A stretch of 64,000 bases of DNA from contig NC_012781.1 in assembly GCF_000020605.1 (NCBI RefSeq), positions 2,171,501 through 2,235,500 of the forward strand. The letters run 5' to 3'. Shown here in pieces: positions 25,585 to 34,689 of this stretch; position 1 is the first letter of the stretch, and each line of letters opens with the position of its first letter. The DNA comes from Agathobacter rectalis ATCC 33656. GTDB taxonomy: Bacteria > Bacillota > Clostridia > Lachnospirales > Lachnospiraceae. The notes below the pieces were generated by a model. That model was not told where the DNA came from, searched no databases, and saw only the letters and a list, made by a program, of their open reading frames with translations. The translations under genes and the position numbers were made by a program.

Positions 25585-28500
25585 AGTGTCCTTTCTCGCC
25601 TGTCTTTACTGTATACATCAGATCGTCCGCCTTCTTAATCAGCTCCGTAATCTGACTCTCACTGGTGACATTTCTCTCATATGAAATACCAATAGAACAA
25701 GTGATATTCTTCTCCTCATTAAACTCTACATCATGATTCAGGTATTTCTTTATCTGGCTTCTGAAGCCATCAGCCTCTGCAATCCTCGCATAGATGTCCT
25801 TCGCAATATTCTCAAGCTCGTATCTGGCACAGGACTCAATAACTATGATAAACTCATCACCGCCATATCTGCTCACAAAGCCTCTGTCCTTAGCAACTTC
25901 CTTGAACACAAAGGCCATCTCCTTAAGTATCAGATCTCCCACATCATGACCATATGTATCATTATAATGCTTGAAATTGTCCAGGTCAATAAACATAAGA
26001 CCCACATCCATGCCACCGGATGTAACACTTATGCGCTTTTCAAGCTTTTCAATCTCCTGATACATACCTGCTCTGTTATAGATACCGGTAAGCATGTCAG
26101 TGATAGCTGCCTGCTTCAGCCTCTTGTTCATCTCATTGGCCTTCTCATTGGCCTCAATACGGGCAATGGAATACTCAAGCTCTCTGAACAACAGCTTGAA
26201 AATGCTCAGATCATCCTCATTGAGCATGTATCGCTCGATTGAGCCATGCCAGTTGTCCTTCATGCGCACATATGCTATGAGTACACTTGAAAGTGCATCA
26301 TTCTTGATAAAAGGCACTGCGACAAATGAGCATACATCATCCACGCCGAAGTACGAGATGACATTTTCATACTCGTAGAAGCCCTCTGCAATCTTTGATG
26401 TGGCAATGCCCTCCGGATAGTCTATCATGATATCACATATACCCTTTATAACCTCATCTGTCATATCACAGCCCGTATCATTATAAAGCACCTGCGGCTC
26501 CTTCGCGTGCAGATCTATGATCAGCGCACAGTCAAGACTGAAATGATTGATGAAATTGCTCATGGCATTTTCAATCATGGTGTCCTTCTTCTGGTCATTG
26601 ACATCGATAATGGTCTGCCATATGGAAATAAACTCCATCTGACGCTTTGAGCCCTGATAATCCTTTTCGAGCCCATGCTGCTTTACAAGCATATTAATCT
26701 GCCGCTCATTGATATGGCCATCACTCAGTGACTCTAGGTTGATATTTTTTAACATGTCAAGCGGAGCTGCCTCTGCTATTTCATGCATCCTTTTATTGTG
26801 TGCCTCTAAAAGTATTCTCTCATGCTCTATAAGCTCATTTTTGCCGAGCAGCTCAAACAGCTTCATCCTGCTTTCCCTGTATATCGAATATGCAAAAAAT
26901 TCGTTTCCCTCCGCATTAACGAGATATCTCTCCGCATCCTCAAAACGTAAAAAGGCTTCTTCCTTTTCACCATCGTGCCACAAGAGCATGGCTGATGCAA
27001 AGGAGTAAAGGAACATCTCATCATCGCATCTGGAATAGTCATGGACTGCCTCAGTTCTTGTGGTGTCAATTACTCTGTAGATGACATAATTAAGAAACTG
27101 CTTGCAGCTGAGCAGATAACGCTCACAGCTGAATCTGTCACCCGAAAATATAGATGCAAGCGCAAGAAGCGCATATACCTTACTCGTGTTGCACACTCTT
27201 AAGCTGTTTAGATGAAGCTTTATAATAGTCTTCATGGCAACTAAAAGTGCATGGACAGCCTCCTTATAATTGCCCTGCATGATATAGTTAAGAGACTTGT
27301 TATAATACACCTCAGCTATATCCTCCGGCATCTTCAGGTAATATAACATATTGATTGCAGCATTGTAATAATTGTCAACCAGCTCATTTTTACCCATGGC
27401 ACTTAAATTGTAGCCTATAGACGTAAGCACTCTCGCAACATATATATTGCCGTGCCCCTTCATGAACTCGTATGTACGGATAACATATAAAAAGGCTATC
27501 TCATTGAGACCGCTTGTGCTGGCAAGCATAATAGTCTTCTGATATGCATCATACACAAGCTGCTCATTTCCTATCTCCTTCGCAAGCTCAAGCCCCTTCG
27601 TAAAATGCTTTAGTAATGATTCATCATAAAAGGACTGCTTCACCACATCCCGGCTATTGTCGTATGCGTAAATATATATATGTGCCAAATGATTCCTGTA
27701 GCCGTGCTTTATGAGCTTTTCTATAATTTCATCACTGACAGGTATATCCTGTACACAGAAGAATATATTGTACCAGCCTGACATCTTTATCATGACTGAC
27801 AAAAGCTCTGCCTTAAATATCAGTGTGTCATCCTCTGCCAAAACTGCATAGTCATAGGCACTCTTTGCACTGTTTCCGGCCTTCTCAAGCTTGCCCTGAT
27901 ACATATAGCAGGTGCCCTTCATGAAATAATACAGCGAAAGATAATGCTCACTGTCATTTTCCGGTATCAGCGCCTTGTATTCATTCGTGAGCTCAATCGC
28001 TTTGGACATCTCTCCAAGTAAAACAGACGTCCTTGCATAGACCATATAAAAGCGGCGCAGGCTTTTCTCATCAATCCATGCATCCTCAAACTTAAGCTTA
28101 TGCTCTATAATGCGGCAGCCTCTCCTTGCCTGCTCAAAATCCAGAAACTCCATGATATTTGATGCTTCCTGGATGCTCTGCTCAAAGTTCATAGTGATAT
28201 ACAGCTCATCATCATTTGTAGTTTTTACGTTATTTTTAAGCGGTCCGGCACTGCCTATATAGTATATGGCGCTCCTGTCCTCAAGCGACTCAACTATACG
28301 ATCCCACACCTCAACAGTACTGTCAGTACCCTTGACTATGGCATTGACACCTAACACGATACCGATATTGGCGCATGGATTGTCAATCAGATACTTGATG
28401 GTCTCAATTGAACTCTTAGACGCCATCTGGAATCTGTTTATCACAATCATCAAAGGCTTCACCTCAGAAAGCTTCTTGAGCATGTCAGCTATGGCCATCG

Positions 28501-28891
28501 TCATGCGTCTCTGCTCATATGCCACCTCATTTAACAGCACTGTCTCCTCTCTGAAGCACTCACCTGTCTCATAATAGCTGTTTAACACCTGTCTGTGCAG
28601 ATAGTACACACCGCACTCCTTCTGGAAATCATCAAAGCTTCCGCCTATAAAGCGCCTGTGCATATTGCATATGATGTCCAAAAATGGCTCATAAGCTCCG
28701 ACCAGCGTATTGTAAGAGAACTCACTGTATGCAAAAAAGACGTTATCCTCATTGCTTTGATAACGTCTTATAACCTCAAGATTTTCAATCGAAAAATCAT
28801 TGCTATAATTCGCCATTACGATATTTCGAGTCTCTTTTCCTATGCGATTGTAAATCTGCTCGATTACCCCGCTATAATACTTCTCTATCAT
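25571..28891 (-). CDS. Large TPR-GAF-GGDEF diguanylate cyclase
   Basis: This 1,106-residue protein would make the second messenger c-di-GMP. The C-terminal domain (about 935-1105) is a GGDEF cyclase with the active-site RYGGDEF, DLDNFKHYNDTYGHDVGD and the final ADDLMYTVK signature. The inhibitory RxxD site expected a few residues before GGDEF is absent (AKDRGFVS is found), so product inhibition may be lost. A GAF-like domain lies at about 745-900. The middle (about 250-720) is helical TPR-like repeat. The N-terminal 230 residues resemble the tail of an AAA/STAND ATPase, with IVINRFQ at the Walker B position but no Walker A, so nucleotide hydrolysis there is unlikely. No transmembrane segment is seen. 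It overlaps the acetyltransferase start by 14 bases. Confidence 0.88.
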   Translation of the reverse strand: MIEKYYSGVIEQIYNRIGKETRNIVMANYSNDFSIENLEVIRRYQSNEDNVFFAYSEFSYNTLVGAYEPFLDIICNMHRRFIGGSFDDFQKECGVYYLHRQVLNSYYETGECFREETVLLNEVAYEQRRMTMAIADMLKKLSEVKPLMIVINRFQMASKSSIETIKYLIDNPCANIGIVLGVNAIVKGTDSTVEVWDRIVESLEDRSAIYYIGSAGPLKNNVKTTNDDELYITMNFEQSIQEASNIMEFLDFEQARRGCRIIEHKLKFEDAWIDEKSLRRFYMVYARTSVLLGEMSKAIELTNEYKALIPENDSEHYLSLYYFMKGTCYMYQGKLEKAGNSAKSAYDYAVLAEDDTLIFKAELLSVMIKMSGWYNIFFCVQDIPVSDEIIEKLIKHGYRNHLAHIYIYAYDNSRDVVKQSFYDESLLKHFTKGLELAKEIGNEQLVYDAYQKTIMLASTSGLNEIAFLYVIRTYEFMKGHGNIYVARVLTSIGYNLSAMGKNELVDNYYNAAINMLYYLKMPEDIAEVYYNKSLNYIMQGNYKEAVHALLVAMKTIIKLHLNSLRVCNTSKVYALLALASIFSGDRFSCERYLLSCKQFLNYVIYRVIDTTRTEAVHDYSRCDDEMFLYSFASAMLLWHDGEKEEAFLRFEDAERYLVNAEGNEFFAYSIYRESRMKLFELLGKNELIEHERILLEAHNKRMHEIAEAAPLDMLKNINLESLSDGHINERQINMLVKQHGLEKDYQGSKRQMEFISIWQTIIDVNDQKKDTMIENAMSNFINHFSLDCALIIDLHAKEPQVLYNDTGCDMTDEVIKGICDIMIDYPEGIATSKIAEGFYEYENVISYFGVDDVCSFVAVPFIKNDALSSVLIAYVRMKDNWHGSIERYMLNEDDLSIFKLLFRELEYSIARIEANEKANEMNKRLKQAAITDMLTGIYNRAGMYQEIEKLEKRISVTSGGMDVGLMFIDLDNFKHYNDTYGHDVGDLILKEMAFVFKEVAKDRGFVSRYGGDEFIIVIESCARYELENIAKDIYARIAEADGFRSQIKKYLNHDVEFNEEKNITCSIGISYERNVTSESQITELIKKADDLMYTVKTGEKGHYAFF

Positions 28892-29000
28892 CTAATTACC
28901 CCATCATGTTCCAAAGCCGACACAGTGTATATCAATCCTCCTGTAATCAGGCTTTTCCGAAATAATCCTAAAACCATAGTAGACCAAAACTCCTAAAAAG

Positions 29001-29645
29001 TCAATCTTTTGACTCAATAATGATAAATTTTCCTCTATGGATATCAATCAGTGCATGATCATCGACTATTTCATTGGATATGCCAAGCGATGTAAACCTG
29101 TCAAAGGAATAATCAGTAACAGGATACTTAAAGCCCTTAAGGCTTACCTCATTGTCGTCTGTCAGTGCTATAAGAGATACAAACCTGCCATACTGTGCTG
29201 ATTTTTCAATGGTTACCGGCTTATCTGCCATCCTTATGCGGTTGTTTGTATCGATAATGCTGATATCAGTTCCACTTTCCAGGCCTATTCCCAAAAGTGA
29301 AATATTTCCAAGCACATGGTCTATTCTGCTGCCTGTTGCTCCAAGCAGCACTATGCTTCGTGCTCCCTCGCTTATTGCCAGTCTTATGGCATACTCTGTA
29401 TCGGTATCATCCTTTATGGGATTGAGCCTGCGTATCTCAGTCTGTCCCTTTCTCTCAAAATACTCCAATGCATTTGTCGTAGTCGAATCGAAATCACCTA
29501 CAATTATATCAGGTGTGACACCGTTTTCGTACAGAAAATCCATTCCGCTGTCAGCCGCAATGATAGCATCTATTCCGTCAGTCTTTATCTCGTTTAAGCC
29601 AAATTCCTTATCTATTTTTCCACCACATACAATCAAATACCGCAT
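29001..29645 (-). CDS. thiN: Thiamine diphosphokinase
   Basis: The enzyme transfers pyrophosphate from ATP to thiamine to make thiamine diphosphate. I prefer the ATG at 29645; a GTG three codons earlier (29654) directly abuts the Shine-Dalgarno sequence AAGGAGAGG and leaves no spacer. The 214-residue product shows IAADSGMDFL, PDIIVGDFDS near residue 55, KDDTDTEYAI near residue 80 and LLGATGSRIDHVLGNI near residue 105, which bind ATP-Mg and thiamine. It is the last gene of the conserved series rlmN-prpC-prkC-rsgA-rpe-thiN, an order common to Firmicutes. Confidence 0.93.
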   Translation of the reverse strand: MRYLIVCGGKIDKEFGLNEIKTDGIDAIIAADSGMDFLYENGVTPDIIVGDFDSTTTNALEYFERKGQTEIRRLNPIKDDTDTEYAIRLAISEGARSIVLLGATGSRIDHVLGNISLLGIGLESGTDISIIDTNNRIRMADKPVTIEKSAQYGRFVSLIALTDDNEVSLKGFKYPVTDYSFDRFTSLGISNEIVDDHALIDIHRGKFIIIESKD

Positions 29646-29721
29646 TTTATCCACCCTCTCCTTAATAACATATCCACATTTGCTTAAGCCCCGGAAGCAT
29701 TTCCGTTTTAACCTGCATCTG

Positions 29722-30372
29722 TTACATCATGATATTCAGAAAACCCTTTACATTTTCTTCTATATCTCCGCTAAACACCGCACTTCCCGCAACAATGATA
29801 TTGGCTCCTGCCGCAAGCAGTGTCTCAACATTCTCCAGATTGACACCACCGTCCACCTCTATATCAGCCTTGTTTGCGGTTTTCTCAAGAAGCGCCTTTA
29901 GGTCGCGCACCTTGTCTACAGTGTACGGAATAAGCTTTTGTCCTCCAAAGCCCGGATTTACCGTCATGATAAGCACCATATCCACCTTAGGGAGCACATA
30001 CTCTATAGCAGAAAGCGGAGTAGCCGGATTTAATGCTACACCTGCCAGTATGCCCTTTTCCTTTATTGCCTCGATTGTTCTGTCAAGATGCTTGCATGCC
30101 TCCGCATGGACTGTGATGATGTCAGCGCCTGCCGCCGCAAAATCATCTATGTATCTGACCGGCTCATCTATCATCAGATGCACATCAAACATGCGCTCTG
30201 TGCACTTTCTGATTGTCTTTATGACCGGCAGTCCTATTGATATGCTTGGAACGAAGCTGCCGTCCATAACATCTATATGTACATATTGTGCTCCGGCCTC
30301 ATCAAGCTGCTTAAGCTGCTCTCCGAGTATTGAATAATCCGCTGATAAAATTGATGGTGATAAACAGTTCAT
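29722..30372 (-). CDS. rpe: Ribulose-phosphate 3-epimerase
   Basis: The enzyme interconverts ribulose 5-phosphate and xylulose 5-phosphate in the pentose phosphate pathway. The 216-residue TIM barrel has the family motifs LSPSILSADYS, HIDVMDGSFVPSIS (metal His/Asp), VHLMI, the MTVNPGFGGQ phosphate loop near residue 138 and EVDGGVN near residue 173. The catalytic Asp pair and metal ligands are intact. A GGAGG site precedes the ATG. It sits between rsgA and thiN on the same strand, 28 bases after rsgA. Confidence 0.95.
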   Translation of the reverse strand: MNCLSPSILSADYSILGEQLKQLDEAGAQYVHIDVMDGSFVPSISIGLPVIKTIRKCTERMFDVHLMIDEPVRYIDDFAAAGADIITVHAEACKHLDRTIEAIKEKGILAGVALNPATPLSAIEYVLPKVDMVLIMTVNPGFGGQKLIPYTVDKVRDLKALLEKTANKADIEVDGGVNLENVETLLAAGANIIVAGSAVFSGDIEENVKGFLNIMM

Positions 30373-30400
30373 GTTTTCCTCCGTTTGATTATGCTTTAAA

Positions 30401-31309
30401 TTAATACTTTTGTCTGTTTTTCAGCTCCTCATACAGAAGCTTATAGTTATCATACCGCACCTGCGATATTTTCCCTTCTGAAAGAGCCTCCTTGACACCG
30501 CAGTCCGGCTCATTTATATGACTGCAGCCCTGAAACCTGCAATACGGCTCATATTCTACAAACTCCGGATAACAGGTCCACAGATCCTCCTTTTCAAAGC
30601 CCGGCACATCCATCGAGCTAAAGCCCGGTGTATCCATGATATACGTGCCATCCTTTATCGGAATAATCTCAGAATGTCTGGTCGTGTGCTTTCCGCGCTC
30701 TATTTTCTCACTTATGTGCCCTGTCTCCATCTGCACATCATCCTGCAGACAGTTGATGATAGATGACTTGCCAACACCTGAGGGGCCTGCAACCGTGGTT
30801 GTCCTTCCCTCTAAAACGTGCTTTATCTCATCTATACCCTCGCCGGTTTTCGTGCTGGTAAACATCACTCTGTAGCCTGCCGGCTCGTATATGCTTTTAA
30901 GCTCCTGCTGCTTTTGGGGCGTGATTAGATCCTTTTTGTTGAAGCATATGGTGACCGGCACATGCTGGTACTCCATCATACACAAAAACCTATCAAGCAG
31001 GTTGAAATTGGGATCCGGCTTTGCGGATGCAAAAATAACCAGGGCCATGTCTATATTGGACACAGCCGGCCTGATAAGTTCGTTTTTCCGTGGCAGTATA
31101 CGCTCGACATTGCCTATGTGCTTTTCCTCGTCGAGGACTGCTATATCGACTGTATCGCCTACCAGTGGCTTTATCTTTTGTTTTCTGAAGGTGCCTTTTG
31201 CTTTGCACTCGTAGAGAGTGCCGCCTGTGGCAGTTTCTTTTGCTTCTTTGGTTTCTTCTACGTAGACGTAGTAGAAGCCGGCAATTCCTTTAATAATTTT
31301 TCCTGTCAT
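30401..31309 (-). CDS. rsgA: Ribosome small subunit-dependent GTPase A
   Basis: This GTPase checks and matures the 30S ribosomal subunit. The 302-residue protein has an N-terminal OB fold (about 1-75), a circularly permuted GTPase domain with motifs in the order G4 (NKKD), G5, G1 (GPSGVGKSS near residue 172), G2 (HTTRH) and G3 (DTPG), and a C-terminal zinc-binding helix domain (CRFQGCSHINEPDCGVKEAL) with Cys-Cys-His-Cys ligands. The start has AAGGAAA. The gap before it holds the fold-back sequence at 31391-31546, unlike the tight spacing elsewhere in this cluster. Confidence 0.95.
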   Translation of the reverse strand: MTGKIIKGIAGFYYVYVEETKEAKETATGGTLYECKAKGTFRKQKIKPLVGDTVDIAVLDEEKHIGNVERILPRKNELIRPAVSNIDMALVIFASAKPDPNFNLLDRFLCMMEYQHVPVTICFNKKDLITPQKQQELKSIYEPAGYRVMFTSTKTGEGIDEIKHVLEGRTTTVAGPSGVGKSSIINCLQDDVQMETGHISEKIERGKHTTRHSEIIPIKDGTYIMDTPGFSSMDVPGFEKEDLWTCYPEFVEYEPYCRFQGCSHINEPDCGVKEALSEGKISQVRYDNYKLLYEELKNRQKY

Positions 31310-31390
31310 GGTTTTCCTTGTGTGCTTTTGTATTTGCAGGAGTCACGCTTTCGGCGGGGTGCATGCCGCGCTTTGAGGTTGTGTGGGTGG

Positions 31391-31546
31391 CGGTGGCAGG
31401 CATATATTCCTCTAAAAAAATATGAAGCCAGCCCCGGGCTCTCCTACGGACAGGCTATGGCTTGCTCTGCCCTGTTCTTTCCTCGGTAGGTTTATGACAC
31501 CCCGGGGCATTTCATATTTTTTCCTCGGAACACATGCCTGCCCCGC
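31391..31546. repeat. Intergenic fold-back between prkC and rsgA
   Basis: Three stacked inverted repeats share one axis: GGCAGGCAT (31395-31403) with ATGCCTGCC (31534-31542), AAAAAATATGAA (31414-31425) with TTCATATTTTTT (31511-31522), and GCCCCGGG (31431-31438) with CCCGGGGC (31501-31508), with ACAGG/CCTGT further inside. The whole 484-base gap 31310-31793 has no convincing gene. Its layout is like the fold-back elements at 8860 and 11282 but I see no shared core sequence. Confidence 0.6.
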
Positions 31547-31608
31547 TTCCTTAGTTTCTCTCCGCGAGTTCAGGTTTTCGTCCGCGGGTTGATGCGGTAG
31601 TGGGGTGC

Positions 31609-31637
31609 GGATAGCACCCACTTTGTGGGTGCTATCC
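31609..31637. other. Strong 12-bp hairpin downstream of prkC
   Basis: GGATAGCACCCA pairs perfectly with TGGGTGCTATCC around a five-base loop. No long T-run follows on either strand, so it may be an attenuator, an RNA-processing or stabilising structure rather than a simple terminator. The remaining sequence to 31793 has no recognisable feature. Confidence 0.5.
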
Positions 31638-31793
31638 GGTGGTTGCTATAGAGTGTGTATACAAATACTATTGCTATGTGGAAAACTTGACGTAGCTACG
31701 CTACTGCTCGTTTTCCTTGTACCCCACGCAATGGCAATATCTACCTCTTTTTAGCTATTCCGGTTTATAATAATTATTTAGCGTCTCTTATGC

Positions 31794-33944
31794 TTATGGC
31801 ACGCTATACGTTACTGGATCAAGTGTGACAGTTGCAGGATTTCCTGCTTCATCTGTTTCCCCTGTCTGAACTGTCCAAGTAACCACAATACTTCCTGTAG
31901 CTTCTTTCATTGTTCCGGAAACTGTAAATGATGACGTATTTTCATATGAACCCTTATCGTATACAGTTCCACTTTTACCTACAAGCTTATACTCTGCTTT
32001 TACTACAGTTCCCTCTCCACTATAACTAATTCCTTTACTTACGTTAGTCGATATCTCCTGCTTACCCTTACTGAGTGTAAGTGTGATTGTGGTGCCCGCG
32101 GCTACGGTTTCACCGGATTTGGTCTGGCTGATTACGTTGCCGGCGGGTACTGTGTCGCTGTACTGGGAGTCGGCATAGGTGTACTTGAGCCCTGCTCCTG
32201 CGAGGGCGCTTTCTGCATGTGACTGTGAGGCGCCTACTACGTTTGGCACGGTGATTGGCTTCTGGCCCGGTGAGAGGGTGACTGTTACTGTGCTGCCCTT
32301 TGCGGCCTGTTTCTTTGCTGATGGTGACTGTGCTGTTACTACATCTGCTGCTACACTGTCATTGTAATCTCCATACTCGAAGGTGACACTAAAGCCTGCT
32401 GACTCGAGTGTGCTCTTTGCTGAGCTCTTGGTCTTTCCGATTACACTTGGTATCTTGACCATCTCTGATGTACTATCACCTTTTCCTGCGATAACTACAT
32501 TAATCTGTGAACCACGCTTTACTGTATCTCCGGCCTTGACATCCTGCTCAAGGATTGTGCCGTCCTTTTCATCTGACTGCTTTGTCTCAAATGCAAATAC
32601 TGTGAGGTCAAGCTTTAAGCGGTCTACTGCCTTCTGAGCATCCTCCACTGACATGCCTCTGATGTCAATCATCTGGCCCTCTGTCTCAGTCTGTGTCTCT
32701 GACTCTGATTCAGACTCGGTCTGTGTCTGTGACTCTGTCTGCTGTGACTCTGAGTTCTTTTTGCCGCCAAACTTAAACACTCCTGCCACTGAAAGTGCAA
32801 GATATATGATAACTATTACAATGATTACAGCTGTTACTATACCCATGATTGTGATTGCTTTATCCATCTTTGGATTTAAAAGCTTGCCGTCATCATCATC
32901 GTCTTCGTCTTCGTCGTCATCATCGTCGTCTAAGAGTGACTCATCATATTCATCATCATCGTCTTCATCGTCAGCATACTCATCACCATTATCTGCATCG
33001 GTATCATCATCGTTTAAGTCCTCTGCGACACCTCTGCCCTCTTTTATCTTGTCAAGCTCCTCCGGGCTTATAACCTTGGTCTTGCCACCGTCAACGAGTG
33101 GTGCTATTGTGACGAAATCCTCATCAGGATGCGCAAGAGAGCGCCTTATGTCTGTGAGAAGCTCCTCAATAGTCTGGTATCTGCGGTCCGGTGTCTTTTG
33201 TGTACACTTTAAGATGATTTTCTCAAAGCTGATTGGCAGATCCGGTGCGTAGATGCTTGGCCTTGCAATCTCCTCCTGTAAGTGCTGCAGTGCAACTGCC
33301 ACTGTGGTATCACCGTCAAACGGCACACGGCCTGTAACCATCTCAAACATTACGATTCCCAATGAGTAAATATCACTTCTGCCATCGACGAAGCCGTTTC
33401 TTGCCTGCTCCGGAGATGCATAGTGTACTGAGCCCATCACATCTGAGCTTATTGTATTTGAAGATGTAGCCTTTGCAATTCCAAAGTCTGTCACCTTTAC
33501 CTTGCCATCTGTAGAAATAATGATATTCTGCGGCTTGATATCACGGTGGATGATATTTTTATTGTGAGCGGCCTCTATGCCCCTTGCCACCTGGATTGCA
33601 ATACTTGCAGACTCCTTGAATGACAGCTGGCCCTTTTTCTCGATATAAGTCTTAAGTGTGATACCCTCGACATACTCCATGACAATGTAGTACAGACCAT
33701 TCTCGCTGCCTACATCATAGATATTTACGATATTTGGATGCTCAAGTCCTGCTGCTGACTGTGCCTCAGCACGGAACTTGGTCACAAATGAACTATCCTC
33801 CGAAAACTCCTGCTTTAAAACCTTTATAGCTACAAAACGGCTCAGTATATGGTCTTTTGCCTTGTATACATCAGACATGCCGCCTGCGCCAACCTTGCTT
33901 AGGATCTCATATCGATCCGATAAAAAACTTCCTATCTCTAACAT
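31794..33944 (-). CDS. prkC: PASTA-domain Ser/Thr protein kinase
   Basis: This membrane kinase senses peptidoglycan fragments and phosphorylates cytosolic targets. The 716-residue protein has a kinase domain (about 1-275: GAGGMSDVYKA loop, catalytic HRDIKPQN, KVTDFG, APE-like SPEQ), an unusually acidic juxtamembrane linker (about 300-355, almost all Asp/Glu), one membrane segment (about 368-392), a Ser/Glu/Thr-rich stretch, three PASTA domains (about 420-625), and a C-terminal beta-rich region ending DPVTYSVP. The start has GAGGT and is 16 bases from the phosphatase gene prpC, its usual partner. All kinase catalytic residues are present. Confidence 0.95.
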   Translation of the reverse strand: MLEIGSFLSDRYEILSKVGAGGMSDVYKAKDHILSRFVAIKVLKQEFSEDSSFVTKFRAEAQSAAGLEHPNIVNIYDVGSENGLYYIVMEYVEGITLKTYIEKKGQLSFKESASIAIQVARGIEAAHNKNIIHRDIKPQNIIISTDGKVKVTDFGIAKATSSNTISSDVMGSVHYASPEQARNGFVDGRSDIYSLGIVMFEMVTGRVPFDGDTTVAVALQHLQEEIARPSIYAPDLPISFEKIILKCTQKTPDRRYQTIEELLTDIRRSLAHPDEDFVTIAPLVDGGKTKVISPEELDKIKEGRGVAEDLNDDDTDADNGDEYADDEDDDDEYDESLLDDDDDDEDEDDDDDGKLLNPKMDKAITIMGIVTAVIIVIVIIYLALSVAGVFKFGGKKNSESQQTESQTQTESESESETQTETEGQMIDIRGMSVEDAQKAVDRLKLDLTVFAFETKQSDEKDGTILEQDVKAGDTVKRGSQINVVIAGKGDSTSEMVKIPSVIGKTKSSAKSTLESAGFSVTFEYGDYNDSVAADVVTAQSPSAKKQAAKGSTVTVTLSPGQKPITVPNVVGASQSHAESALAGAGLKYTYADSQYSDTVPAGNVISQTKSGETVAAGTTITLTLSKGKQEISTNVSKGISYSGEGTVVKAEYKLVGKSGTVYDKGSYENTSSFTVSGTMKEATGSIVVTWTVQTGETDEAGNPATVTLDPVTYSVP

Positions 33945-33960
33945 CTGTTATTACCTCGTC

Positions 33961-34689
33961 TTAAAATGGTTTAATAATCATTACCGTGATATTATCGCGG
34001 CCACCGTTTGCATTGGCCATGGCGACAAGCTGTGACGCTGCTGTCTCGATATTATCATTTTGCCTAATAGTATCGCATATTTCTTTATCTCTCACCATAT
34101 TGGTAAGTCCGTCTGTACACAGAAGAATCCTGTCGTCCTCACATAGCTCGACCTCAAAGAAATCTGCCTCCACATGATCTGCTGCCCCGACAGCTCTCGT
34201 GATGATATTCTTGTCCGGATGAACTCTCGCCTCGTCGGCATTTATCTCACCCATCCTGACCATCTCATCAACCAGTGAATGATCCCTGGTAATTTGTCTG
34301 ATCTGCTCTGTGCCACCTACAATATAAAGCCTACTGTCACCTATATTGGCCACAAAAAGCTTGTTTCCTATAATAGTTCCTACGACTAAGGTGGTACCCA
34401 TTCCACGCTTAGCTTCATCCTCACGAGACTCAGCCACCAAAAGCTCATTTGCCTTGTTGATAGCCTCTTTGATGATGGATACCGGTTCATCCCCGGCATT
34501 TCTCGATACCGATGCAACCACACGCTCTATAGTGTATCTGGAAGCATAGTCACCGGCTTTGTGTCCTCCCATTCCATCTGCTACGATGAAAAGATTCGGA
34601 AGATTTCCTACTGCAGTGTCAGACGAGAAATAAAAATCCTGATTCATCTCACGAATAGCACCTGCATCCGTAATGGAAAACGTCTTCAT
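33961..34689 (-). CDS. prpC: PP2C-type Ser/Thr phosphatase
   Basis: This Mn/Mg-dependent phosphatase reverses PrkC phosphorylation. The 242-residue protein contains the PP2C motifs ITDAGAIREMNQD near the start, IVADGMGGHKAGDYAS near residue 37 with the metal Asp, GTTLVV, ANIGDSRLYIV near residue 114, ITRDHSLV, and the late metal motif LCTDGLTNM near residue 190 and GGRDNITVM near the end. Its ATG directly follows the rlmN stop codon with no gap, so translation is likely coupled to rlmN. Confidence 0.95.
   Translation of the reverse strand: MKTFSITDAGAIREMNQDFYFSSDTAVGNLPNLFIVADGMGGHKAGDYASRYTIERVVASVSRNAGDEPVSIIKEAINKANELLVAESREDEAKRGMGTTLVVGTIIGNKLFVANIGDSRLYIVGGTEQIRQITRDHSLVDEMVRMGEINADEARVHPDKNIITRAVGAADHVEADFFEVELCEDDRILLCTDGLTNMVRDKEICDTIRQNDNIETAASQLVAMANANGGRDNITVMIIKPF

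Noticed and set aside
31412-31621. 69-residue frame in the prkC-rsgA gap
   Set aside because: It lies across the fold-back and has no start signal or family resemblance.
32653-33252. 199-residue Ser-rich plus-strand frame
   Set aside because: It is the antisense of the Asp/Glu linker and kinase domain of PrkC.
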